This document shows, one piece after another, positions 49,001 to 61,000 of a stretch of 64,000 nucleotides of DNA. The stretch spans positions 5,332,001-5,396,000 of the forward strand of contig NC_039510.1 of assembly GCF_003672135.1 (NCBI RefSeq), written 5' to 3'. Every line of letters starts with the position of its first letter. Within the stretch, counting starts at the first letter, position 1. A model generated the notes under the pieces. That model had not been told where the DNA came from and did no database searches. It saw nothing but the letters and a program-made list of their open reading frames with translations. Origin of the DNA: Ooceraea biroi (taxonomy: Eukaryota; Arthropoda; Insecta; Hymenoptera; Formicidae). A program made the position numbers and the translations under genes.

Positions 49001-52000
49001 GAATAATATTTTCGAACTGGCATAAATGAAACTGTGACGCGACAATACGAAATTACGCATCCGCAAGACTCACGATTTGTTCGCTTCTGTGTTTAAACGT
49101 GCGGCATGACGCCTGGGAAACTGTAAACGGAATTTCAGGGATATCACGGACGATGCAACCCGACGGAATCGATTGCACCAAATCTGATCACAGGACAAAG
49201 GCCCAAAGAGGCCGCACGTCCGCTAACTCGCATGTATCGTGCCGATTACGTTATCGGTGTTCTGAGCAAGTCAAACGTCGGACGTTAAATATTCAATAAT
49301 CGCAAAGCATCATAAGACTGGCTCGTAGATCGTCAAAGCGACGCCGCTAATCCGGTAATCGAGGACTACGCTTCCGTAACATTAATCGCGTCATCGAGCA
49401 AAGCCCTGCGTCATGTCGGCCGATTCATCCGTGAAACTTGGTCGTTCATCAAGCTTCGAGATTAATTTTATGATAAATAACTTTTGTTCGACGTAAATAT
49501 CAAATTTAATAAAAATTCACTTTAACGGAAAATGTAACAAAGCTTCCATTCAGCGATTGTTTTCAACCTCTTACATGTTTTGAATGGTCTAAAAATATAT
49601 GCTGATTCTGATTCCTGTTTTCAAAATCGTAATTCGTCGAACGCCTTACAGAAGCGGAATCTCAAGAAGCGCTTTTTCTCACAAGTCTCTTTCAACGAGA
49701 TCTCAAAAACTCGCGCGATCTGGAGGAGTATTTTCCCCGACAGAGTGCGACTTAACAACGGAACATGCATCAAAGCCTCTGCTAGCCGCTTAATGCTCGC
49801 AAAAGATCTCGAACATCTCGAAAATAGCATCACGATCTATTTTCTAGTACACGCACCTCTCGAGAGGAACAGTTTAAGTCTAACAACCGCCGATACTTTT
49901 CTGTTCTTGATCGCAAATATCATAGTATCGCTGTTGTCGCCGGCAGTCGCGATGAAGATCACTGTGACAATAAATCACGTAAATCAATACGAGTCCGGTC
50001 TCCCTGTTCAATAATCTGTCGGATATTGAATATGCACGGTAAAACATGGATACGGAAGCGATGTAACGTTATTTCTTCAATATACAGGGTGAGGCACCTA
50101 AAACAGGCCACCTGAATATCTCGGCTGTTATTGGTGATAGAAAAAACTGTGTCAGACCAAACTTGCATGGTTTCGAGGGACACATAATTTGTTCTAAATA
50201 GTCTTTTATTAGGTGGACGCGTAGAGGTCATATGAAGGTCAACTTCGTTTTTTTAAATGGTATGATATGTTTTTTTACGTACCATCTAGTAGAACATTTG
50301 AAGCGCACATTAATCTACGGGTCAAAATCATTCAAGGTCACTGAAGGCTAAAATTTCTAAGTGCTAGAACTTTTTCATTTCTGAGTTTACGGTATTTTCA
50401 ATAGCAGAGAACTCTAGGCAATATAAAAAATATAGATATCAACAACTCAGAACTTCTCGGAAAAGACAAAATTTCTAAGGGCTAGAACTTTTTCATTTCT
50501 GAATTTACGGTATTTTTAATAGCAGAGAACTGTAGGCAATATAAAAAATAATGATATCATCAACTCAGAACTTCTCGGAATAGAAAAAATTTCTAACGGC
50601 TAGAACTTTTTCATTTCTGAGTTTACGGTATTTTCAATAGCAGAGAACTCTAGGCAATATAAAGTAAATTATTTTCCCTTGCAGTTGACCTTCAGTGAAC
50701 TTGAATGATTTTGATCCGTAGATCAATGTGCGCATCTTCAAACGCTCTACTAGATGGTACGTAAAAAAACATATACCATTTAAAAAAACGAAGTTGATCT
50801 TCATATGACCTCTACGCATCCACCTAATAAAAAACTATTTAGAACAAATTATGTGTCCCTCGAAACCATGCAAGTTTGGTCTGACACAATTTTTTCTATC
50901 ACCAATAACAGCCGAGATATTCAAGTGGCCTGTTTTAGGTGCCTCGCCCTGTATAAGCACTCCAGATTGACATTTACGAAGAAGGAAACGGAATTTCTGT
51001 AATTTGAAACAATATGAGCATGTGGATTTGTCAAGAGAATTTTTATGCGTCTGATATTTATATATGTGCTAAATGTCATCGTCTCAAAACTTTATATTTT
51101 ATTTTTTTCTCTGCATACATGTCGCATGTGGAAATTTTTTAAGGAAACGTATTTAAACAAATGTCAACTTTTACAGGAAAAAATACGCGCGTAATTCTAT
51201 ATTTAAATGTAACTTTTGCCTTTATGAAGCATTCAAAGATTTCATTGAATAATATCGCGTTATTGGCCATTACCATTGTGTTTTTACCTATTGCTATTTA
51301 ATACTATAAAAGATTACACGTGATGAATAAAAGATTAAATTTTATTAATTCGAGAAAATATCTCTGTGACCATTTCTGACTTTTAAAAGTACGTTTGCCA
51401 AGTTCTCGCCATGTTGCACAATGGCACGGTAAGAAACAAGTTCGTAACATCGAGACAACAATCTCACATTCATCATTAATATTTGTTCCAGATGGAGGTG
51501 TAGTGGGTGGTTCGAGGGCAGGACCAGTGGTGACTCCGCATACACTGGAGCTGACACCACGTGGTAGGGTTTTGCTGCAGCTCGCACCACCGGAAACCGC
51601 TCGGGCGTATCTGCCGCCAGAGTATCGACCCGGTCGCATTTATTCAGACACGGATTCGGAAAAAGTACGTTACGTTCAGCGCGCTTAATGACGCGCCATT
51701 AATTCAATAACTAATTGCACCTCATTGCAATCAATTGCAAGAGCAACGTCTGTCTTCGAAATAAATCGCCAGGAGAACTGATGTACTCCGCTATTTTTAT
51801 CCCATGCCTGCTTATCGATGACGTCCAAACAATATGATTAGTAAATGCCGCGAGATTGTGGCATTTCACTACGTTCTCTTTATTTTCCAGCAAATCCTCC
51901 CTTTCTCCGATCGGTCTACCCACACTGAATGATATTGCTCTAATTCGCAAAAAGCTTGAACGAGCTTTCGGGCAGACAATCACGTAATATGATATCCAAT

Positions 52001-55000
52001 GCCGAATTTAATGGTATTATGTACGATAAAGGTAAATATTCCTCCCTCGAAATAGGATCAAATCATTGCACGAAGTAAATATGACGGTCGAGGAACGGTT
52101 GCACACCGGTATCAAAAACTGCTCCGTATTGCTGGTCAATCAATTATACGCGCAAATTACAGTAGCGTATTTACGAAGAGGCGTAAGACCGACGGCATAA
52201 TTAAAAGAGCATCGCGCACAGAATTATTAACGCATCCTATTAAAATCCTTTCAGTGCGCGAAGGGGATTAAGCCGCCACGCTGGCGGTTCTTTTGATGGC
52301 TTGACGACTCTTTTTGTTCGCTGGACTTCCGCGTTTCAACGCCGAGTGAATTTTTAACGACGTCGGACGGCTCGCGAGACGGTCCTTCCGAAAGACCCGA
52401 AGGACGAAGGGAGGGAATAGGACAAGGGATGGTCAACGCCAATTTTCGCGCACCTTTTGCAATCAAGTGCTAGGCGCCATTTCCACATTCTCCAATTCTT
52501 TTTCGTCGCATCCGTCGGATTTTCTGCTACTGTTCCTGCTTCCACTTCCCCTTTCATTCCTCTGTCCTCTCGAACACCATTCTTTCTTCCTGTCAACGGT
52601 CCGATAGCTCCGTTGTTTCAAAGCGCACATTCCGGTATTTATCTTTTACAGATTAAACGGGGAATAAATGCGGCGCGAGTGATAAATAAACTTCGTTGTT
52701 CTTTTACACCGGCAATTCCGAGATCTCCACCGTCTGTCTCTCCAGGAAAGCGCACCATTCTGATCCCTGATCCCGTCGTATCGCTCGTTAATCACGCGAA
52801 CGGACGCGATTGCACGTAGGTACTTTACGTTGACACGCTATGACGGAAGAACACCACAGTTCCGTATACCTATATTGGCACAGCGTGGAAATAAAACCGT
52901 CGATGTTTACGACGGAGATTCAGCGGCGAGGATGGAGTTATATGAAAGAAGCGAGTAAAACATCGAGAAAAGAACGAGAGATAAGAACCATTACGCTTTT
53001 ACGATTTGGAGATCTACGATGAGGAACTTCTTGCGGGAAATCACGAAAAGAGTCTGCCCTCATAAATGTATTAATGCTCCATAAATAGTTCAACGTTACA
53101 TCTATTAATACGTATAGAGAGAAAGAACGGTTTCCAGATTTTCCGTTGCGATAAAAAAATGATAAAGATAAAAAAAAGATACGACTTCATTGCGCGCAAT
53201 ATAAAATATAACAAATTTTACTACGCTTCTAGAAATAATTAACAGTTCGTTAGACATTTCGCGTTACTTCTTGAAGACGGTAACGAAAGACGACTGCAAC
53301 GTAGTAGAAAGCGCAGAAAGAAAGTGCCGTCTTTTCCTGCAACCTCTTTCCGTAATATAATGAAAAGGAAAGAAAGAGCGACGGTGACCCGTGTAACCCC
53401 TTCGTAACCTGCTCCGAATTCTAAATGACACTGTAAAGAGCAGTAGCAGACCTTGAATCGAGCAGAAAAGATTCGAATCTTAATTCCGAGCAATTATAAA
53501 GTCGTAATTTTGTTATATGAGGTTAAATTAGATTAAACAAGACATGATGATTCCTGCATTTGTACAATTAATCTGGTTTAAAAAAAAGCAGAAAAATATT
53601 TCTATCAGGATCAGCTGAAGATTCAACTTCTGAATAATGTCTTGGTTAATATAAACTGCTTTCGGTGCAGAATACTAAAGCCGTCACTGATAACAGAGCT
53701 CTGTTGTGCTCGACGTTCACGTCGCGACTCCACTTTTCCGGAGAACACAGGATGCCCGGCAGCATCACGGGCCACCACAGCATCACGGTATACAACGGCG
53801 ATTACCTGGACGACACGAAGCTAGCGCGAAAATGTGCTCCCTTTTCCGGCGGCTTTGTCGCTCTTACATTTTTCATCGCGCGCCACGGTGTACAAGCGGG
53901 TCGTTAGAATGATTTCGGTGACATGTACGTGAGAGTCGCGCGCAGATGTCGTAATTCTGTATGTACAACGCAGTGGTTGCCGTTCCTGTTCACGTGAATA
54001 AACGAGAAAGCGCCGAGATCGTAGTCTGAAGCCGATGCAGTTTGATGTGAGTGCGCGATGTGAATCCGCCTTTTTTAATTGTAAAAGCCGGCTATATTCG
54101 CGTACCGTTATAACAAACCAGAAAACACCGACAGAAGTAATTAAAAGAGATGTAACATTTAAGAATTTCTCGCAGTAAAACGTTATTCATAGCAAACCGA
54201 TTTTTGCGTCGTTGATATCGTGTATGTCATTTATCCTGTGCGCATTAAGTTGAGACATCGACGATACTTCAACCGTCGATGCTTATTTTTCAAGTATCCA
54301 AGTACGCAAAATTTATATGGACAATATTTCACGATGCTATCGACTAAAATATCGGACGATAGTGCTTTTTCGCGACAAGTAAAAATATCGACAACTGATA
54401 TTCCCTCTTGGATCTACATAATCTTCCTAGATGCATTTAGATGTATACGTGTGTACGCGCGTGTCTATGCTTCCCATGGAAATAAGAAAAATCCGATTAT
54501 TAAATCCGCTTTAGGCGGAAGCAACCCCGGCTCACGAGATCCGAGATTGATGTATTATTCTTCCATGTGCGATACACAGACTAACCGGTACGAGAGGATT
54601 TATCGTGCCCGAGGACGCTATACCTCTCCTCAGGGTAGCATCGCTCTTTAATTTATCCACCCCAGCGATACACAGGCCTTTGCTCGGTGCAAGAACTGCG
54701 TTCCAAAATTCATCGTAAGCTTAATCGGGAAAGCTCATTCGACGAAGATATTTTTGTCGGTTTCATCTCGTCGACATAATCACTCATTTATTCATCGGTA
54801 CAATAGAAAACTTCATCCGGATCAAGAAAGCGCGTTCCAAGATCCACAAAAAAATTATTACAAAATTAGCGAGCATATTTCTGCCTGTTTAATAATACTC
54901 TTGGATATTTTACATACAATTCCAGTCGATGTAAGAGAAGGTGCAGGCTTGCAACGAGGAGTACTTCAACATCGATCAACAAAAACTGGATGACTTTAAT

Positions 55001-58000
55001 GCAGCTTATTTAAATACATAAAAATATGAAATGTATTACAAATGGACCCGGTAATCTCGGAAAATAACGGACAATCTGAATGTTCTTTTAATGCGTTACG
55101 TATATATTCTGAACGTAATTCAAAATATCGTAAGCGTAACTCTCGGAGAAAGAATTATTTATTACACGTTTGATATGAACAGCACAGTTTGATCGATTTT
55201 ATTTTTTAAAGTACCTGATGAGCATTGAATATTATACTATATACTTTTGATTACAGATGTGGATGTACTCTCTGGGGAGAGCGTTACTGGATACGACTCC
55301 TAGAGTAGCGGCGTTGACGGGGACCGTTTCCGTTTCGCCCACATCCGCCTTGCAGTCGGTCTTGGCGGCTATGACGGAACCCGATCCTCGCAGACGTGCC
55401 TCCTTGATGAATCTACTCGACGTAAGTCTTCGAATGTTATCGGAATTCCTCTATCCTTGCGGGTTTCTTCGGCCGGTGATGTTATCGCCGATATTTCTGG
55501 CAGTATTCCCAATTTATTTTAATCCCGATATAATATTTACTTACTCGTGCGCTGAATCAAGCACGTTTCATTCGCACTCTTCAAAAGAGCTGTCGAACTC
55601 CATTTATCATCAGTACGCGTACACGCACACACACTCACCCACACAGACTCGCGTCCGCGTTACATAACTGGTGTGCATTGTGCGAACGCGCCGAGCGATG
55701 TACAATCTGCTAATAAAAGCCCCGAGACTGCCGCCGATTTTGTGCCGCGTGGGCACGGCCAGATAGTTCAAAATTTTGGAGCTCGTTGTGCGCATTGTGC
55801 TCATACTATCGACCGTTCGAAATAAATCACGACGAGTATCGGACCGACGCGAGCTCTCGATATTTCATTCCGTGCGCGCGCGAACGCACCCGACGCGCGT
55901 AAGTCACCCTCCGCACGTAGTATGTATCTTTCGCCAAATAGATTCCGAGTCCACGGTTTCATCGTTTCACTGGTAGACACGCCCGTACGCCCGTATTCGG
56001 ATAAGCACGATACGTGAAACTGGTACATGTAATCTAACGATGCGCACAACAGTGCACTCAGCTGTCCTTCACCCTCTGCTAATAAAGCAGGTCCATGCAC
56101 TTTTGCGATCTGTCTTAATGCATCTCTCGCACTTGCATCCATTTTTCTGGAAGCACGTTATCTCGAATGAAGCGTTATCTCGGATGCATTTGCATTGGCA
56201 GCTGAAGAAAATTTCAAACGCGAGATAATGAATGGATCTCAGGACAGAATGCTGTATTAGTGTATTAAATTAAGAGTTTTTCGAAGTATGCTATAATTAA
56301 GGAATAATTATTATTACATTATATTATATTAAAAAAGTTGTTCTATTTATGCGAACTGATGCATTATTGGACACATGTCGTCACGCGGCTGCAATCTTGG
56401 TTGTCTATGGCTAACAATATCCCAATCTAGCCCACGTGATAGCATGTAGCAAAATTAATTTCCATATCACAATTACTGAATGGTGAGTAATTTCTGCATA
56501 CGTGTCAGAGTGAAACAACTGCGGACGGATTAAACGCATAGATTTTTCATTTAAATCAATGCGGCTTATTTTCAAATAGAAAATTTTGCTCTTTGTATTT
56601 AAAATATTTTATCTTTTGTACGATAAAGAACAGACAAGTAGAATGATTAAATTCCTAATGCGTACACGAATAATTAAATGTCTCTGGTTTGAAACATGAT
56701 TTGAGACATGATGCTTGGAAGACCTGCGAATATCGTTTAAATATAAAGCTAGAAAACTCGTAGCACGGATTCAAAATGTTTAGCGGATTCTACTATTCTT
56801 ATAGAAAATTGAATGTTTCTGGAAACCAAGTGATCAAATATGATTTGCTCGTTCTTCGAGTCTCGACATTTTGCACGTCCGTATTCCGCGTCATGTAAAT
56901 CACATGGATGGCCGCGTGCGCCTCGAGCATCGTTCCCGTCCGCCGTCTCGACGCGCAAATGTCGCGCGGCGTGCTCACCCTCTCCATGATGGGTGATTCA
57001 ATTAAAGCGGGCTTCCATGCAGGTCGACGACGTACACCCAAGAGCCGCGTGGTGTCGTGTCCATGATTAAGTCTATGCGGTCTATCGATTAATCTCTGTA
57101 TGGATATCACCCAAGTTAGACGCGTAAACCACGCAGTCGACAGCCGCACCGAGATGAAATTAACCGCGGTGAAGAGAATCCCGCAATGTCGCTTATTCGA
57201 TCCTTTTGATCTCCTCAATAGAATACTTAAGCGAATAATTCGGAGGATCGATCGAGCATAGGCGAAATATAATGAGGACCCGCGATAGTAAAGTATCCCA
57301 TTGCTGCGATCGTGTTGTTTAAATATTAACGGTTCAGCTCTGACAGCTGCGAAAAGTAATGTTTGGCCAGTATCGCGATCTAAACGATCGTTGTGTAAAG
57401 CGAAATTCACGAGCTGCACAAGCAGGGAAATGGGGCGCGTACAATATCAGCAGCTCTCGATTTTCGAGAACACGGACGGTACACGGGACTGAATGCGTTT
57501 ACCGCAACGTTTAGTTGCAGTTACAAGTTAAGGGTCGCTCCGACTCCGTTGTGCGTTCAGCATCAGGAAATTTCGCCGCTATGGCAATGCCACGATTATA
57601 TAATGACAAATTGCTTTTTTATCTATTATTCTCACTGCAGGCAAATCACTATGCGCTGCAGCTCTTGAAATTTCCCTTCGGTTAGATTCAAAAATTACTA
57701 ATAAATTTAATTAATATTTATCGCGATTCACAATATGTGAGTAATTTAACGGATGCTGTCGACTTTCAACCGCAAAAAAACATGCATAGAAATGTAGTGA
57801 AATTGTGAACTCACCGCAGCTGGTTCTGCTTGATCTAAAGTGGATCCCTCGATGCTGCATTCAGCCCATCGTAAGCACTACACTATCACTATCACTATCA
57901 CTAATCGTCAACATCTGTAAAAATGAGTTTTTTAATTAGATGTCGATGCAATTATGCGTTATCCTTCGTGCCTTGCAATCATTTATTGACGCCGCATTGA

Positions 58001-61000
58001 CACGCGCGACACAAAATTGTCTCTTAACATGATTTTGTGTATATATTTTCATCGTTAAATTTATAATACAATCTATAAACTTTGCACGTTCGCACCGTGC
58101 GTGATACTTTTAATACGATCACGACAGTGAGAGCTAATCGAGATATTTGCAATCGGGCTCCAGTTAAATAAATAGTGAGTTTACGCACTCGAATCTTCGT
58201 GAGATACAATTAAATCAACACGTTAAACACGAATTACGGAGCCTTGTGTGCGTGCGACGCGTTCTGTAACAATACTCATTTTATTATGAAAATAATTCAT
58301 GTATTAATTAGTAGCATGTTATTAATAATGCAGGGTATGTTGATGTGTTCATAATCAAGAACTCATATATGTATCGTAGTTTCCAGTCTTTTTTTCTTGT
58401 CAATAATTTCAAAAGTAGAGAATATGATAAAAAGTTGTTTTTACACTCAGCCTTGTACTGAGAATAAAGAAGATATAAATGCGTCAAAATCTAGTCGAGT
58501 GAGATGATAATTGCGTTACGGCAGTTTAACTATGAGTAATTTATCATTTCATTTGAATAAAATGAGAATCATTTCGAAGATTACTTTAGCGAATTTAACA
58601 AAGACATATGAAGAAAGTAATAGAAGATATAATTGTTAAATAAATTGTTAGGTAAATGAAATTTGAATTTAATAAAATAAAAAAACTCAAAATCTATATA
58701 TTTCTATCACAAATCTCTACTGGATTACATATAAAAGAAAATTCTATTTAACAAAAAGATTGATAATGTTCAGATGTGCAAATATCCTTTACTTATACTT
58801 TTATCTATAAACGAGAGAATATCATGAAAAAACTTAGAAAAAGAGAAGTTGCAAAGTCGAGAAATATGGATTCAATTTATAATGGTAACCCAGTTAGACA
58901 AGTTTAATATCAATAAACAATTTGAAAGTTTCCGCTAATAAAATGTCAGTTTAAGTCAGTTTATCAAGATATTTAATGTCGACAATTAAAAAGTTGTGTA
59001 AATCGTGTTTAATGAAATTGCATTTCGTTCTTTTTCTCTTAAGAAAGGAGCAACTTTTAATTTGTTAAAAGAACTAGTCGTTTAAAGACAAGAAAAAGAT
59101 ATATGTATGAAAACTATTATTATATATCTTTTATATATTACATCAGAACGACTGACCATTTCGTAATTTTAACAAGCAAAATGGGATAATACAGCGAAGC
59201 GAGTTGTCGTCATTAAAGTAATAAGAGAATTATGTTACGCAACATTGCTTCGTATCTCGACCCTTCGCTCTAAAAGTTCAAAAAGTAATTTATCATAATT
59301 ATGTGCGAAATTTACCTATTGTTGTTATTCTCTGTTATTCTCTGAAATGTAAAATCTTGAACATCGAGTCGCTCGGCGAAACTAAAAATCCGAAATTTAC
59401 TGAAATGCATTCAAAAGCAATGGCAAAGTACATGAGCGACTTCAATGCAAAGATTGATTGAATTACATTGTGATTTTACAATTGAGAATACAATGTTAAA
59501 AGCACAGAAAATACAGGAAAGAGAATAAATTTCAATCAATTACGTCTAGAATTTTTCGTCTCTACCAATAACTTTTTTTAATTCTCAACGAATATGCATA
59601 CAATCAAGACTACAGAAACCATAACTATAATGTGATCGAGTCTATGTTAATTCGCGGATCTCCACTTTAGTACGTAAAAAGGTTGCGCACGCGAAATTAC
59701 TATCAACTACCGAAATATATCGTCAAGCACTTTATCCACATGTATGCACGTTTTCATTTTGAATTCCTACTATAATATAAATTTTCAACGAGAGAATGTT
59801 TCATCTCATAATAATATTCGCTCAGTGAGGTATGAAATAACGTAATTTCTCCGTTCTTTGCCAAAAAGAGAAATATAATTCTAATAAAAACTAATACTAT
59901 CCGCAAAATTCAGGCTTCTGACAATTTAACATGTCTTAATTGGCTCCCATTTATGCATAAGACTGGGGTTTTATTACATATTAATAAAGAAAAGTGGAGC
60001 AGAACCGCAATGTCATAGTATACGTCAAAAAACACATCAGAATGTATAAAAAGCAGATTGAATCGATATCTGCTCCGTCAAGCAACCGTATGTGATGGTT
60101 CATACATGCGGGTGTAACAGCAGCTCGCAATGAAAAAGATAATAGAAATGACACACGTGATGAGAAATATTTTGTACCGCCGCGAAGATCCGATGATTCG
60201 TGCACAATATTTACGCAAAAAGCCACGTTTATTTTTGCAAATGTCAAATCGCTCCCGATACCGCACATCAATTGCATCCCACTCCGTGTGCTATAATTTA
60301 AGCAAATAAACTTTGCACAAAATGCAGAATGCAAATAAATATCGCATCGCATCTAATTAATTCCCGCCGGTTGACCGCAATTCGCCTGCATAAACAAAAT
60401 GAAATTAATATTAATTCGAACCCTCTCTTCCCCTATTTGCGTACTAGAATTAAATCACGAATCATCGGATGCGTTTTCCAGACGCGGTGCCAACGCGGTG
60501 ATCTGTGATCTCGGGGTTTCGTTATGCACGCCGCGGGAATTAACGGTTGACGCACACGGACGAGTGCCATTTTCCCTCGGTCTCCCTTTCACCCCTTGCA
60601 CGCCCGGGTATCGACACCTATCGATATATAAATGACAAGATGCAATTTTATCGTGGACTGCGAACTCGTGACTCGCCTCCACGTGTGCGTTTCAATGATC
60701 TGGATCGGACAAGCAAACATATGGAAAATGCAAAATGTAAATATTAGGATAAATGGATAACGTGACGGAGGAGAGTATAGTCGGAACCCATTGCATCGCC
60801 GTTGCAATCCGACCCTGAAACGGTCCTGCCAAGGATGCGGCACGCTGAGGTGCGTTCTCGCACGAACGTGGGGCACGCGAGCGATGTGATGCTTCCCCGA
60901 AATTTTTCGATCTACTTCAACCGGAATGCGGAATGCGGAAATTGAATGCGAGACAAAGATGCAATTCCTCTACCTCGACTGCACCTCAGGCAACTTGCGT

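Larger units (their letters stand above)
37078..51491 (+). other. 14.4-kb intron of the KIND gene
   Basis: No conserved exon was found inside. It carries AT repeats near 40626-40642, the possible diverged repeat copy at 40.57-40.72 kb, GC-rich ORF overlaps at 44.5-45.3 kb, a 144-codon frame at 49580-50014 with no recognisable family, and the fold-back element at 50085-50951, which ends 540 bp before exon B. Confidence 0.6.

Noticed and set aside
49580..50014. 144-codon plus-strand frame next to the fold-back element
   Set aside because: AT/GC use resembles flanking DNA and no acceptor or motif was convincing.
55610..55680. Cacacac-type stretch as a CRISPR or minisatellite
   Set aside because: It is only a short, imperfect dinucleotide run with no spacer-repeat structure. 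No CRISPR array exists in this eukaryotic window.
56799..57419. 206-codon minus-strand open frame in a KIND-gene intron
   Set aside because: Mixed composition, no domain or motif, no splice support, and it is antisense to the gene. Long chance frames are expected in this CpG-rich DNA.
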